In this document: in pieces, positions 1-9,275 of the stretch
How positions within the stretch are numbered: the first letter of the stretch is position 1
Layout: each line of letters starts with the position of its first letter
Translations under genes and position numbers: made by a program
From: Stenotrophomonas beteli
Lineage (GTDB): Bacteria > Pseudomonadota > Gammaproteobacteria > Xanthomonadales > Xanthomonadaceae
DNA length: 64,000 nucleotides
NCBI RefSeq assembly: GCF_001431665.1
Contig: NZ_LLXV01000013.1
Span: forward strand, 62,001-126,000
Reading direction: 5' to 3'
Notes under the pieces: model-generated
What the model was told of the DNA's origin: nothing
What the model saw: the letters and a program-made list of their open reading frames with translations, nothing else
Databases searched by the model: none

Positions 1-459
1 GCGGTCTATACCGGGCTGGTGCCGGTGGCGCGCACCCGCGATGCAATGGCGGTGGTGATGGGCCACGAAATCGCCCATGCGCTGCTGCGCCACGGTGCGC
101 AGCGCATGGCGCAGCAGAAGCTGACGCAGATCGGGCAGGTGGCCGGCGCCGCCAGCGGCATGGATGCGCAGCAGCAACAGATGATGATGTCAGCGATGGG
201 CTACGGCTACCTGCTGCCCTATGCGCGCAGCCACGAGACGCAGGCCGACGAAGTGGGGCTGATGCTGGCGGCAGCAGCGTGCTTCGATCCCCGCGAGGCG
301 GAGCCGCTGTGGCAGCGCATGGGCCAGGCCAGCGGGGGGCAGTCGCCGCCGGAGTTCGCCTCCACCCATCCCAATCCCGGTACCCGCATCCAGAACCTGC
401 AGGCGCTGATGCCGAAGGCACTCGAGTACCGGCAGACGTTCTGCGAGCAGGCAAAGTAG
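1..459 (+). CDS. M48 family metallopeptidase, 3' part
   Basis: The reading frame is open from base 1, so the gene begins upstream of the window; 152 codons and the stop are present. The peptide carries the zinc-protease motif GHEIAHALLRHG at codons 21-32 and, about 55 residues later, ETQADEVG, which supplies the third zinc ligand typical of M48 (BepA/LoiP-like) peptidases. These are usually periplasmic or membrane-associated enzymes that degrade misfolded envelope proteins. No TPR repeats follow the catalytic domain, so it resembles a short LoiP-type protein more than BepA. The N-terminus, including any signal or lipobox, is outside the window. It converges on xseA. Confidence 0.9.
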   Translation, partial: AVYTGLVPVARTRDAMAVVMGHEIAHALLRHGAQRMAQQKLTQIGQVAGAASGMDAQQQQMMMSAMGYGYLLPYARSHETQADEVGLMLAAAACFDPREAEPLWQRMGQASGGQSPPEFASTHPNPGTRIQNLQALMPKALEYRQTFCEQAK

Positions 460-496
460 GGTGGTGTTCGGCAGGGCTGCGCCCTGCACCTGCCGA

Positions 497-529
<33 letters not shown>

Positions 530-545
530 GTGCATTCCGTGGGAT

Positions 546-806
546 GGCGGGGTGGGTCCGGTTGCGGGGGCCGCTGCAAGTACCCCTCCGGGGACCGGCC
601 CAGCCGCTGGCGGCTGTGCGTTCGGGCGCTTGCGAAGCAATGCTTCGCAAGCAAAGCGCCCTCACCCATGTAAGCTCGGTCGCCGCTTGCTCGTGTGCGC
701 AGTCCTTCGCACACGGCAAGACCGGGGTTGGGCGTCCTGCCCAACCCGCCCGAGGCATGCCTCGGGCCCATGCGGCTCACGCCCCCGCAACCGGACCCAC
801 CCCGCC
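546..806. repeat. 26-bp perfect inverted repeat with structured interior
   Basis: Bases 546-571 and 781-806 are exact reverse complements over 26 bp. The 209-base interior contains several smaller hairpins, such as CTTGCGAAGCA/TGCTTCGCAAG near 629-651 and CCCGAGGC/GCCTCGGG near 749-765. The interior begins CGCTGCAAGTAC and later has GTAAGCTCGG. The same two motifs occur in the same order in the element at 29738-29843, whose arms differ in sequence but also pair. Confidence 0.8.
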
Positions 807-840
807 TTCGACAGATTCTCGCGATCTGTCGGAATGGCGT

Positions 841-881
841 GGGGTCAGATCCGTTTTCCTACGGAAAACGGATCTGACCCC
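841..881. repeat. Perfect 19-bp palindrome (GGGGTCAGAT family)
   Basis: GGGGTCAGATCCGTTTTCC (841-859) pairs perfectly with 863-881 across a three-base loop. A related palindrome with changed but still pairing arms is at 20075-20116, so this is a repeat family. It sits in a convergent gap. Confidence 0.85.
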
Positions 882-909
882 GAATTGATTCGATATCTGG
901 CAGAGATTC

Positions 910-932
910 ATCCACGCATGGCGTGGATCTAC
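910..932 (-). repeat. SMAG-type repeat
   Basis: Read on the minus strand this is GTAG followed by ATCCACGC-CAT-GCGTGGAT, an 8-bp stem with a three-base loop. The GTAG end and the short stem fit the SMAG repetitive palindromes described for S. maltophilia. Confidence 0.7.
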
Positions 933-960
933 CCGATCGCGGAAAACTGTCAGAGGTGGA

Positions 961-1050
961 GCGGTGCCGGAGTGCGGGGTGTCAGCCGCATGGATGCGGC
1001 TGCCAAGCCCCCATGGACGGGTTTACGGCGTCCCCGCACTCCGGCACCGC
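961..1050. repeat. 19-bp perfect inverted repeat with 52-base centre
   Basis: GCGGTGCCGGAGTGCGGGG (961-979) is the exact reverse complement of 1032-1050. The centre contains the hairpin CAGCCGCATGGATGCGGCTG. This has the same build as the 546-806 and 29738-29843 elements: long perfect arms and a distinct centre. Confidence 0.75.
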
Positions 1051-1142
1051 CCCGCCATCCCACGGAATGCCTGCTTTTGACGTTGGCGTTGCTTTGGCTT
1101 GAAGCCTCTGCAGGTGCAGGGCGCAGCCCCGCCGAACACCCC

Positions 1143-2474
1143 TTACTTGACCTGCACGTCGATCACGCCGTCGCCGACGCGGGCCTGCAGGGCGTCACCG
1201 GACTGTACCTGATCAAGCTTTCGCACCAGCGTACCGTCATCGCTGCGGGTCAGGATGCTGTAGCCACGCGCCACAGTCGCCAGCGGGCTGACTGCTTCAA
1301 GTGAACGCGCCAGTCCGCGCAGTCGCAGTGCATCGCGCTCCAGCAGGCGCTGCATCGCGGCCTGCGGCCGCCCGCGCAGGGCAGCCAGACGGCGCTGCAT
1401 CGCATCGAGCTGGCGCTGCGGATGGTGCCCGCGCAGCACTGCCGCCGCATGACGCAGGCGCGCGGCACGGCGCTCCTGCTGCTGGTTGAAGGCGGCATGC
1501 AGGCGCCGGCCCAGATCCAGCTGGCGTCGGCGCAACACGTCCAGCCGCGCCTGCGGGCTCTGGGCGTTCAGGCGCAGCAGGGCGCGGTCAGCGCGCTGCA
1601 TGGCCTGCTGCATCGCATGCCGTTGCAGCTGCACCATGCGCGCGGCGGTGCGGCGCAGGCGCAGGGCCAGTTCGCGCTGGTCCGGTACCAGCAGTTCGGC
1701 AGCCACCGACGGTGTCGGTGCGCGCAGGTCGGCGGCGAAATCGCTGAGGCTGAAGTCGGTTTCGTGCCCCACCGCAGAAACCACCGGGGTGCGGCTGGCG
1801 GCGATCGCGCGGGCCAGTGCTTCATCGTTGAAGGCCCAAAGGTCTTCCAGCGAACCGCCACCGCGGGTCAGCAGGATGACGTCGTAGCGGCCGCTGGCAT
1901 CGGCGGCCTGCAGCAGGCGGGTGATCTGCGCAGCAGCCGTGCTGCCCTGGACCAGGGTCGGCAGCAGGTCCACTTCCAGCAGCGGGAAGCGGCGGCCGAG
2001 CACGCTCAGCACGTCGCGCACGGCGGCACCGGTGGGCGAGGTGATCACCGCCAGGCGCTGTACATGGGCCGGCAGCGGGCGCTTGCGTGCCGGGTCGAAC
2101 AGGCCTTCGGCGTCCAGCCGTGCCTTCAGTTCCTCGAACGCACGGCGCAACGCGCCTTCGCCGGCTTCCTCCATGTGGTCGAGCACCATCTGGTACTCGC
2201 CTCGTGCGTCGTACAGCGTCACCTTGCCACGGACCAGCACGCGCATGCCTTCGCGCGGCACGAATTTCAGGTACTGCGCCTTCATCCGGAACATCGCCGC
2301 GCGCAGCTGGGCGCGCGCATCCTTCAGGGTGAAGTACAGGTGCCCGGAAGCAGGCCGCGCCACGCTGCCGAGCTCGGCCTCGACCCAGATCGCCGGGAAG
2401 CTGCCTTCCAGCAGGTCGCGGGCCAGGGTGTTGAGCTGGCTGGGGGTGAGGATGTCGTTGTTGCGTGGCTGCAT
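1143..2474 (-). CDS. xseA: Exodeoxyribonuclease VII large subunit
   Basis: XseA is the catalytic large subunit of exonuclease VII, which with XseB degrades single-stranded DNA in both directions during repair. The 443-residue protein has the N-terminal OB-fold (about residues 10-105, with [20 protein letters not shown]) and the central catalytic region with [31 protein letters not shown] and [13 protein letters not shown], followed by an Arg/Gln-rich coiled coil. The frame is open further upstream, but the ATG at 2474 beginning [11 protein letters not shown] gives the normal family N-terminus. It follows queG by 44 bp on the same strand, so the two may be cotranscribed. Its 3' end faces the nested palindrome region. 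Confidence 0.95.
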   Translation of the reverse strand: MQPRNNDILTPSQLNTLARDLLEGSFPAIWVEAELGSVARPASGHLYFTLKDARAQLRAAMFRMKAQYLKFVPREGMRVLVRGKVTLYDARGEYQMVLDHMEEAGEGALRRAFEELKARLDAEGLFDPARKRPLPAHVQRLAVITSPTGAAVRDVLSVLGRRFPLLEVDLLPTLVQGSTAAAQITRLLQAADASGRYDVILLTRGGGSLEDLWAFNDEALARAIAASRTPVVSAVGHETDFSLSDFAADLRAPTPSVAAELLVPDQRELALRLRRTAARMVQLQRHAMQQAMQRADRALLRLNAQSPQARLDVLRRRQLDLGRRLHAAFNQQQERRAARLRHAAAVLRGHHPQRQLDAMQRRLAALRGRPQAAMQRLLERDALRLRGLARSLEAVSPLATVARGYSILTRSDDGTLVRKLDQVQSGDALQARVGDGVIDVQVK

Positions 2475-2518
2475 GGGAACGGCGTGCGGCAGGTGGAACG
2501 GGCGCTCAGGATCGCACG

Positions 2519-3589
2519 TCAGCGCGGGGCGTGCTGGGCCAGCGCCCACTGCACGTGCTCGCGCACCAGCGGCGAGGGGTCGTCGATGCGGGTGTGCAGC
2601 GCGGCCAGGGCCTCGGCCGAGGCCGGCGCATTGCCCAGCGCCACCGCGATGTTGCGCAGCCAGCGCTCATGTCCGCTGCGGCGGATCGGGCTGCCTTCGG
2701 TGCGGCGCAGGAACTCGGCTTCGTCCCAGGCGAACAGCTGGTCCAGGCGCGCGGTATCGAGGTTGTTGCGCGCGCGGAAATCGGCCTCGTCGGTGCGCTT
2801 GGCGAACTTGTTCCAGGGGCAGACCAGCTGGCAATCGTCGCAACCGTAGATACGGTTGCCCATCAACGGCCGCATGTCCTCGGGAATGGCGCCGTCATGC
2901 TCGATGGTCAGGTAGGAAATGCAGCGTCGCGCGTCGAGTCGTTGCGGGCCGGTGATCGCGCGGGTGGGGCAGACATCGATGCAGCGCGTGCAGGTGCCGC
3001 AGTGCGCGCTGGCCGGCGTGTCGATCGGCAGCGGGATATCGATGTAGATCTCGCCGATGAAGAACCACGAGCCACCGTGCCGATCAATCAGGCAGGTGTG
3101 CTTGCCGATCCAGCCGAGCCCGGCATTGCGTGCCAGCGCACGTTCCAGCACCGGTGCCGAATCGACGAATACGCGGTAGCCCAGCGGCGCCACTTCATCG
3201 TTGATCTGCGTGGCCAGCTTCTGCAGGCGGTTGCGCATCAACTTGTGATAGTCGCGGCCCAGCGCGTAGCGCGCCACATAGGCGCGGCCCGGGTCGGCCA
3301 GGGTGGCCCAGGCTTCGGTATCGTCCTTGTGGCTGTAATCCATGCCGACCGAAATCACCCGCACCGTGCCCGGCAGCAGTTCGGCCGGTCGCGCGCGCAG
3401 CGTGCCGTGGCGCGCCATCCAGTCCATCGTGCCGTACAGGCCCTGGCCCAGCCAGTCGGCCAGGTGCGCTTCGTCCTCGCCCAGCTCGATGCCGGCAATG
3501 CCGCAGCGCTGGAAGCCATGCGCGCGGGCCAGTTCGCGGATGCGCAGTACGGCCTGGGCCGGATCGACAGGGGCGGGGACGAGGGACAT
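2519..3589 (-). CDS. queG: Epoxyqueuosine reductase
   Basis: QueG performs the last step of queuosine synthesis, reducing epoxyqueuosine to queuosine in the wobble position of GUN tRNAs; it is a cytosolic cobalamin and iron-sulfur enzyme. The 356-residue protein shows two 4Fe-4S motifs, [12 protein letters not shown] (about residues 197-208) and CDDCQLVCP (about 251-259), and ends in a HEAT-like segment, all usual for the family. The ATG at 3589 was chosen over an upstream in-frame codon at 3667 because the extra 26 residues overlap the divergent nnr gene and its promoter. Only 23 bp separate its start from that of nnr. E. coli has the same divergent queG/nnr pair. Confidence 0.95.
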   Translation of the reverse strand: MSLVPAPVDPAQAVLRIRELARAHGFQRCGIAGIELGEDEAHLADWLGQGLYGTMDWMARHGTLRARPAELLPGTVRVISVGMDYSHKDDTEAWATLADPGRAYVARYALGRDYHKLMRNRLQKLATQINDEVAPLGYRVFVDSAPVLERALARNAGLGWIGKHTCLIDRHGGSWFFIGEIYIDIPLPIDTPASAHCGTCTRCIDVCPTRAITGPQRLDARRCISYLTIEHDGAIPEDMRPLMGNRIYGCDDCQLVCPWNKFAKRTDEADFRARNNLDTARLDQLFAWDEAEFLRRTEGSPIRRSGHERWLRNIAVALGNAPASAEALAALHTRIDDPSPLVREHVQWALAQHAPR

Positions 3590-3595
3590 GTGTAC

Positions 3596-3604
3596 CAGTA
3601 TAAA
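3596..3604. promoter_or_regulatory. Overlapping divergent -10 boxes for queG and nnr
   Basis: On the plus strand TATAAA (3599-3604) lies 8 bases before the nnr ATG. On the minus strand TATACT (3601-3596) lies 6 bases before the queG ATG. The two -10 hexamers overlap, and each would place its start site at or next to the A of the start codon, so both mRNAs may be leaderless. No clear -35 was seen. The boxes are visible; promoter activity is inferred. Confidence 0.5.
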
Positions 3605-3612
3605 ATCCCGGC

Positions 3613-5097
3613 ATGCCCGATCTTTCTCTTCTGTTGGACACCGCCGCCGCGCGCACACTCGATGCACGCGCCTCGGCGCTGGCCGGTGACGGTGGCTGGG
3701 GCCTGATGGCGCAGGCCGGTCTGGCCGGCTGGCAATGCCTGCTGCAGCAGTGGCCCGAGGCCCGCGCGCTGTGCGTGCTGGCCGGCGCCGGCAACAACGG
3801 CGGCGATGGCTACGTGCTGGCCACCCATGCGCTGCGGTCGGGGCGCCCGGTGCAGGTGGTCACGCTGCCCGGCAAGGCGCCTGCCACAGCGCTGGCCAGG
3901 CAGGCCGCGGCGGACTTTGCAGCGGCAGGAGGCTGCGTTGTCGCCTTCGAAGGCCAGCTGCCGTCGGCCGAGGTGTATGTGGACGCGTTGTTCGGGCTTG
4001 GCCTGGACCGGGCGCCGGCGGGCGAGGCGCTGGCGCTGATCGAGGCGCTCAATCACGCAATGATACCGGTGCTGGCGCTGGACGTGCCCAGTGGCGTCGA
4101 CGCCGATAGCGGTCGCGTGCCGGGCGTGGCGGTGAAGGCCGACGTCACGCTGCAGTTCATTGCCTGCCACCGTGGCCTGTACACCGGCGATGCGCTGGAT
4201 CACGTGGGCCAGCGCCGGTTGGCGCCGCTGGACGTGCCTGATGCCGCCTGGGAAGGCATTGCCGCCCGTGCGCAGCGCTGGACGGCTGAGCGTCTGCCGG
4301 CGCTGTTGCCGCCGCGCCGGGCCAATACCCACAAGGGTGAGTCCGGCCACGTGCTGTGCATTGGCGGCAACCACGGCAGCGGCGGTGCGGTGATGCTGGC
4401 CGCCGCTGCCGCGCTGCGCGCAGGTGCCGGTCTGGTCAGCGTCGGCAGCCGTCGCGATCATGTAGCACCGTTGTTGGCGCGCCTGCCCGAGGCGATGAGC
4501 CACGCGCTGGAAGACGGCGACGCGCTGCCCGCGCTGCTGGACAGGGCCAGGGTGGTGGCGATCGGCCCCGGGCTGGGCCAGGACGAATGGGCGCGGGCGC
4601 TGTCTGCGCGGGCGCTGGCCTGTGGCAAGCCGCTGGTGGTTGATGCCGATGCGCTGAATCTGCTGGCGCAGGACCCGCATGCGCTGCACGAGGCCATCCT
4701 TACCCCGCATCCGGGCGAAGCCGCGCGCCTGCTGGGCTGCAGCACCGCCGACATCCAGGCCGACCGTTATGCCAGCGCGCAGGCGCTGGCCGAACGCTTC
4801 CACGCCGTGGTGGTACTGAAGGGCGCAGGCAGCATCGTGGCCGCGCCCGGGCAGTTGCCGCGGCTGATCGCTGCCGGCAACCCCGGCATGGCCGTCGGTG
4901 GCATGGGCGACCTGCTCACCGGCATCATTGCCAGTCTGCGTGCGCAGGGCCTGTGTGCGTTCGATGCCGCCGCCGCCGGCGCGCTGTTGCACGCACTGGC
5001 AGGCGATGCCGCTGCTGCCGAGGGCGCGCGCGGCCTGCTCCCTACCGACCTGCTGGCGCCGCTGCGGCGACTGGCCAACCCGGAACACGCTCGATGA
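3613..5097 (+). CDS. nnr: Bifunctional NAD(P)H-hydrate epimerase / dehydratase
   Basis: Nnr repairs damaged NADH and NADPH: the N-terminal YjeF_N half epimerises the hydrate and the C-terminal half dehydrates it using ADP. The 494-residue length is normal for the fused form. The N-terminal domain (about 1-210) has the nucleotide motif GAGNNGGDGYVLA. The C-terminal domain (about 225-490) has AGNPGMAVGGMGDLLTGII and HPGEAARLLG, the substrate and ADP-site signatures. The stop overlaps the tsaE start in an ATGA junction, so translation is likely coupled. The start is set by the 23-bp gap to queG and may be read from a leaderless transcript. Confidence 0.95.
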   Translation: MPDLSLLLDTAAARTLDARASALAGDGGWGLMAQAGLAGWQCLLQQWPEARALCVLAGAGNNGGDGYVLATHALRSGRPVQVVTLPGKAPATALARQAAADFAAAGGCVVAFEGQLPSAEVYVDALFGLGLDRAPAGEALALIEALNHAMIPVLALDVPSGVDADSGRVPGVAVKADVTLQFIACHRGLYTGDALDHVGQRRLAPLDVPDAAWEGIAARAQRWTAERLPALLPPRRANTHKGESGHVLCIGGNHGSGGAVMLAAAAALRAGAGLVSVGSRRDHVAPLLARLPEAMSHALEDGDALPALLDRARVVAIGPGLGQDEWARALSARALACGKPLVVDADALNLLAQDPHALHEAILTPHPGEAARLLGCSTADIQADRYASAQALAERFHAVVVLKGAGSIVAAPGQLPRLIAAGNPGMAVGGMGDLLTGIIASLRAQGLCAFDAAAAGALLHALAGDAAAAEGARGLLPTDLLAPLRRLANPEHAR

Positions 5098-5576
5098 TTG
5101 ACTTCTTCCTTGCTGACAGCGATGCCACCGAACGGCTGGGGCAGTGGCTGGCGGCCAGCCGGCCGCCGCAGGCGCTGGTCGAACTGCGCGGCGACCTCGG
5201 TGCCGGCAAGTCCACCACCGCCCGTGCCCTGTTGCGCGCGCTGGGCGTGCAGGGGGCGATCCGAAGCCCCACCTACACGCTGGTCGAGCGCTATCCACTG
5301 GCAAGCGGCGGCGAGGCATGGCACCTGGACCTGTACCGGATCGGCCAGGCCGGCGAGCTGGATTTCCTCGGCCTGGACGAGGGCAGCGCGGTGCTGTGGC
5401 TGGTCGAATGGCCCGAGCGCGGTGCCGGCGCGCTGCCGCCGACCGACCTGGTGGTGACGCTGGCGATCGAGGGGCAGGGCCGTCGTGCCCGTCTCACTGC
5501 AGCAAGCGACATCGGTCATGAATGGCTGCGGCGGCTCCCACAAGGGGGCGACTTGCAGGCCATTTCTGCCGGTTGA
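5094..5576 (+). CDS. tsaE: tRNA t6A synthesis ATPase TsaE
   Basis: TsaE is the ATPase that resets the TsaB-TsaD complex making N6-threonylcarbamoyladenosine at position 37 of ANN-decoding tRNAs. The 160-residue protein has the Walker A motif GDLGAGKST (about residues 36-44), the family segment SPTYTLVERY and HLDLYRI. The ATG at 5094 overlaps the nnr stop codon and gives the standard N-terminus MIDFFLADSDAT. It sits between nnr and an amidase gene, as in E. coli (yjeF-yjeE-amiB). Confidence 0.95.
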   Translation: MIDFFLADSDATERLGQWLAASRPPQALVELRGDLGAGKSTTARALLRALGVQGAIRSPTYTLVERYPLASGGEAWHLDLYRIGQAGELDFLGLDEGSAVLWLVEWPERGAGALPPTDLVVTLAIEGQGRRARLTAASDIGHEWLRRLPQGGDLQAISAG

Positions 5577-5621
5577 CGAGAACAAACACCGGCAGGTTAC
5601 GGATTATTAAGGAAAAAGGTG

Positions 5622-5650
5622 TTGCATTCCGTTCAGCGCGGTGATTGAAT
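5622..5650 (+). promoter_or_regulatory. Possible promoter of the amidase gene
   Basis: TTGCAT (5622-5627) and TTGAAT (5645-5650) are separated by 17 bases, an ideal sigma70 spacing, 9 bases before the start codon. The match is moderate and activity is inferred. Confidence 0.35.
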
Positions 5651-5658
5651 CCTGAGCC

Positions 5659-7212
5659 ATGCGCCCGGGGAACCGTCTCATTGCCATCTGTGCCGCCGTC
5701 GGACTGGGTCTGGCGAGCGTCAGTGCGTGGGCGGGTGAAGTCCGCCAGGTCCTGCTGAACACCGGTGCCACCGGCACCCGCGCGGAGATCTCGCTGGTCG
5801 GCAGCGGCGGCTACAAGACGCTGTCGCTGGCAGGCCCGAACCGTCTGGTGGTCGATTTCCCCGACTCCAGCGCCATCCGCAACCTGAAGATGCCGGCCGC
5901 GCAGGGCGTGGTCACGGCGGTGCGCACCGGACAGCCGGTGCCGGGCACCTTCCGTGTCGTTTTCGACCTCGCTGAATCGGTGGCGCCGTTCCGCCCGCAG
6001 ATGCAGCGCGAAGGCAATGAATCCAAGCTGGTGATCGAGTGGCCGGGCGATGGCCCGGCCGTGGCTGCCCAGCGTCCGGCACCGACACCGCAGGCGCCGG
6101 CTGCCGCACCGGCCCCGACCCCGGCCGAAAGTGCGCAGTCGCGTACCGATGCCGCACGCGCCACTGCGCTGCTGACCGCACAGGTGCAGCAGCAGGCCAG
6201 TGCCACCGCAGCAGCGCCCGCCGCGCCGACGCCGGCACCGTCCACGACGCCGGTCCAGGTCGCCGCGGCAGGCACTACGGCCAGCAGTACGCCTCCGTCT
6301 TCGCCGGCCGCAATCCTCGCCGGCCAGCGCACCGCCGCCGTGGTGAGCACGCCGCCGGCAACCGTTCCCGCGCCGGCGCCAGCGGCGCCGGTTGAAGCGC
6401 CGCGCCCGGCAATGCCCAGCGACGCCTCGCGCATCCGCATGCAGCCGGGCATGCGCCATCTGGTGGTGGCGATCGATCCCGGCCACGGGGGCCAGGATCC
6501 GGGCGCGATCGGCCCGACCGGCAAGCGCGAGAAGGACGTCACTTTGGCGGTGGCCCGCGAACTGGCCCGCCAGGTCAACGCCACGCCCGGCCTGAAGGCC
6601 TACCTGACCCGCGACAGCGACGTTTTCATCCCGCTGCCGATGCGTGCGCAGAAGGCGCGTGCGAACAAGGCCGACATCTTCATCTCGATCCACGCCGATG
6701 CCGCCGAAAACCGCTCTGCGACCGGTTCGTCGGTGTATGTGCTGTCGACCAAGGGCGCGTCTTCGCAGCGTGCACGCTGGCTGGCGGACAAGGAAAACGC
6801 GGCCGATCTGGTCGGCGGCGTGCGCCTGCAGCAGACCGAAGGCACGCTGGCCAACGTCCTGCTGGATCTGGCCCAGAGCGGCTACATGAAGGCCTCCGAA
6901 GATGCTGCCGGCCATGTGCTGGGTGGCCTGAAGCGGATCGGCAACAACCACAAGCCGAACATCGAACGTGCCAACTTCGCGGTGCTGCGCACCTCGGACA
7001 TGCCGGCGATGCTGGTGGAAACCGCGTTCATTTCCAACCCGGATGAAGAGCGCCGCCTGATCGACCCGGCCTACCAGCGCAAGATCGCCGGTGCCGTGCT
7101 CGATGGCGTGCATACCTTCTTCAGCCGGCAGCCGCCGCCGGGGACGTTGTACGCGGCGCGCGCGCAGGCCGAGATCGACGCAGCCGGCACCATGGCCGGC
7201 GGCAGCAAGTAA
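5659..7212 (+). CDS. N-acetylmuramoyl-L-alanine amidase with AMIN domain
   Basis: This periplasmic zinc amidase cuts the lactyl-peptide bond of peptidoglycan during daughter-cell separation, usually activated by LytM partners such as EnvC or NlpD. The 517-residue protein has a signal peptide (residues 1-24, ending SAWA), an AMIN domain (about 27-125) for septal targeting, a long Ala/Pro/Thr linker (about 135-260), and an Amidase_3 domain (about 268-500) with VAIDPGHGGQDPGAIG, SIHADAAENR and MLVETAFISNPDEE containing zinc and catalytic residues. Gene order (nnr-tsaE-ami-mutL) matches E. coli amiB. It is called AmiB/AmiC-type because sequence alone does not separate the paralogues. Confidence 0.93.
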   Translation: MRPGNRLIAICAAVGLGLASVSAWAGEVRQVLLNTGATGTRAEISLVGSGGYKTLSLAGPNRLVVDFPDSSAIRNLKMPAAQGVVTAVRTGQPVPGTFRVVFDLAESVAPFRPQMQREGNESKLVIEWPGDGPAVAAQRPAPTPQAPAAAPAPTPAESAQSRTDAARATALLTAQVQQQASATAAAPAAPTPAPSTTPVQVAAAGTTASSTPPSSPAAILAGQRTAAVVSTPPATVPAPAPAAPVEAPRPAMPSDASRIRMQPGMRHLVVAIDPGHGGQDPGAIGPTGKREKDVTLAVARELARQVNATPGLKAYLTRDSDVFIPLPMRAQKARANKADIFISIHADAAENRSATGSSVYVLSTKGASSQRARWLADKENAADLVGGVRLQQTEGTLANVLLDLAQSGYMKASEDAAGHVLGGLKRIGNNHKPNIERANFAVLRTSDMPAMLVETAFISNPDEERRLIDPAYQRKIAGAVLDGVHTFFSRQPPPGTLYAARAQAEIDAAGTMAGGSK

Positions 7213-7230
7213 CCCGCCGGAGGGCGGGTT
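7211..7230 (+). terminator. Hairpin at the end of the amidase gene
   Basis: AACCCGCC (7211-7218) pairs with GGCGGGTT (7223-7230) immediately at the stop codon. There is no strong T-run, so it may stabilise the mRNA end more than terminate. Confidence 0.4.
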
Positions 7231-7240
7231 ACTGCTTTCT

Positions 7241-7326
7241 GTAGAGTCGACTGTTAGTCGACTACGCGCGCAGCGCGGGGTTTTTCGCTGTCCGGCCAGG
7301 AGCAGTCGACTGACAGTCGACTCTAC
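7241..7326. repeat. Inverted pair of SMAG-type repeats
   Basis: GTAGAGTCGACTGTTAGTCG (7241-7260, continuing ACTAC) and its inverted relative at 7302-7326 each form a short hairpin built on AGTCGACT, and the two copies can pair with each other. This is the usual dimer layout of SMAG elements. They lie between the amidase and mutL genes. Confidence 0.7.
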
Positions 7327-7353
7327 CTGCGGCGCCTCCGTTATCATCCCCGC

Positions 7354-9264
7354 ATGACGTCTGCTAGCCATCCGCGCCCGATCCGGCCCCTGCCGGAAAT
7401 CCTGATCAACCAGATCGCCGCCGGCGAAGTGGTTGAGCGTCCCGCGTCGGTAGTGAAGGAGCTGGTCGAGAATGCGATCGATGCCGGCGCCAGCCGCGTC
7501 GACATCGATCTGGAAGAGGGCGGTGTGCGCCTGATCCGCATCCGTGACAATGGCAGCGGCATCGCACCGGAGCAGCTGCCGCTGGCGGTATCGCGCCACG
7601 CCACCAGCAAGATCGCCGACCTGGACGATCTGGAATCGGTGGCAACGCTGGGGTTCCGCGGTGAAGCGCTGCCTTCGATCGCCTCGGTCAGCCGCTTCAC
7701 CCTGGCCTCGCGCCGCGCGCATGATGAGCACGGCTCCGCGCTGCAGATCGAAGGCGGCAAGATCGGTGAGGTCACCCCGCGCGCGCACGCGCCGGGTACC
7801 ACGGTGGAAGTGCGCGAGCTGTTCTACAACGTGCCGGCGCGACGCAAGTTCCTGCGCGCCGAGCGCACCGAGCTGGGCCACATCGAAGAATGGCTGCGGT
7901 CATTGGCGCTGGCGCGCCCGGACGTTGAACTGCGCGTGTCGCACAACGGCAAGGCCTCGCGCCGCTACAAGCCGGGCGATCTGTATTCCGATGCGCGGCT
8001 GGCCGAGACGCTGGGCGAGGACTTCGCCAACCAGGCCGTGCGCGTGGACCACAGCGGTGCCGGCCTGCGCCTGCACGGCTGGATCGCGCAGCCGCACTAT
8101 TCGCGGGCCAGTGCTGATCAGCAGTATCTGTACGTCAACGGCCGCTCGGTGCGTGATCGCAGCGTCGCCCATGCGGTGAAGATGGCCTACGGCGACGTGC
8201 TGTACCACGGCCGCCAGCCGGCGTACGTGCTGTTCCTGGAGCTGGATCCGACCCGCGTCGACGTCAATGTGCACCCGGCCAAGCATGAGGTGCGTTTCCG
8301 TGATGCGCGGCTGGTCCACGACTTCGTCTACCGCACCCTGAAGGATGCGCTGGCCGAGACCCGTGCCGGTGTGTCCGCGCAGGAGATCGGCGCCGGCGCT
8401 GCGCACCCGGCCGACAGCGCCGCAGCACCCATGCCCTCGGGCGTGGGCGCATCCGGCTTCGGCCTGGTCCGCGGGCCTGCGCCCGGTGCCGGTGCGGGCG
8501 GCGGCGGTGGTGGTGGTTTCTCCGGCTGGCGCCCGCAGCAACCGTTGGGGTTGCAGGTGGCCGATGCGCCAGCGGCTTATGCAGCGCTGTACGCCACGCC
8601 GGCCGGTGCCGAGCGCGCAGCACCGTTGCCGCCGATGCCCAGCGAGAACGGTCTGCCGGTCACCCGTGCCGATGCAGGCGTGCCGCCGCTGGGCTATGCG
8701 ATCGCGCAGTTGCATGGCATCTACATCCTGGCCGAGAACGCCGAAGGCCTGATCGTGGTCGACATGCATGCCGCGCACGAACGCATCGGCTATGAACGCC
8801 TGAAGAATGCGCACGATGGCATCGGCCTGCAGTCGCAGCCACTGCTGGTACCGATCACGCTGGCGGTTGGCGAGCGCGAGGCCGACACCGCGGAGAGTGA
8901 AGCTGAAACGCTGGCCGCGCTCGGCTTCGAAGTGACCCGTGCCGGCCCGGGTGCGCTGCACGTACGCAGCCTTCCGGCACTGCTGGCCCATGCCGAACCG
9001 GAAGGGTTGCTGCGCGATGTGCTGACCGATCTGCGCGAACACGGCCAGAGCCGCCGCGTGGCCAGCGCGCGTGACGAACTGCTGTCGACCATGGCCTGCC
9101 ACGGCGCGGTGCGCGCCAACCGGCGCCTGACCGTGCCGGAAATGAACGCGCTGCTGCGCGACATGGAAATCACCGAACGGTCCGGCCAGTGCAACCACGG
9201 CCGACCGACCTGGGCCCGTTTTTCGCTGGCGGAGATCGACCGCTGGTTCCTGCGCGGACGTTGA
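7354..9264 (+). CDS. mutL: DNA mismatch repair protein MutL (endonuclease type)
   Basis: MutL couples mismatch recognition by MutS to strand removal. The N-terminal GHKL ATPase domain shows ENAIDAGA (about residues 43-50), DNGSGI and [10 protein letters not shown]. The C-terminal domain carries [12 protein letters not shown] from residue 470, which fits the metal-binding endonuclease motif DxHA(x)2E(x)4E, and later [11 protein letters not shown] and [11 protein letters not shown]. This means it is probably a nicking MutL, as in bacteria without MutH, unlike the E. coli enzyme. A variable Gly/Pro/Ala-rich linker (about 350-410) joins the halves. The length of 636 residues is typical. Confidence 0.96.
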   Translation: MTSASHPRPIRPLPEILINQIAAGEVVERPASVVKELVENAIDAGASRVDIDLEEGGVRLIRIRDNGSGIAPEQLPLAVSRHATSKIADLDDLESVATLGFRGEALPSIASVSRFTLASRRAHDEHGSALQIEGGKIGEVTPRAHAPGTTVEVRELFYNVPARRKFLRAERTELGHIEEWLRSLALARPDVELRVSHNGKASRRYKPGDLYSDARLAETLGEDFANQAVRVDHSGAGLRLHGWIAQPHYSRASADQQYLYVNGRSVRDRSVAHAVKMAYGDVLYHGRQPAYVLFLELDPTRVDVNVHPAKHEVRFRDARLVHDFVYRTLKDALAETRAGVSAQEIGAGAAHPADSAAAPMPSGVGASGFGLVRGPAPGAGAGGGGGGGFSGWRPQQPLGLQVADAPAAYAALYATPAGAERAAPLPPMPSENGLPVTRADAGVPPLGYAIAQLHGIYILAENAEGLIVVDMHAAHERIGYERLKNAHDGIGLQSQPLLVPITLAVGEREADTAESEAETLAALGFEVTRAGPGALHVRSLPALLAHAEPEGLLRDVLTDLREHGQSRRVASARDELLSTMACHGAVRANRRLTVPEMNALLRDMEITERSGQCNHGRPTWARFSLAEIDRWFLRGR

Positions 9265-9275
9265 GGGGAGGATCG

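Noticed and set aside
5494..7881. Very long minus-strand ORF opposite the amidase and mutL genes
   Set aside because: High GC makes stop codons rare on the opposite strand. The peptide is Arg/His/Gln-rich with no domain, and real genes with motifs occupy the plus strand.
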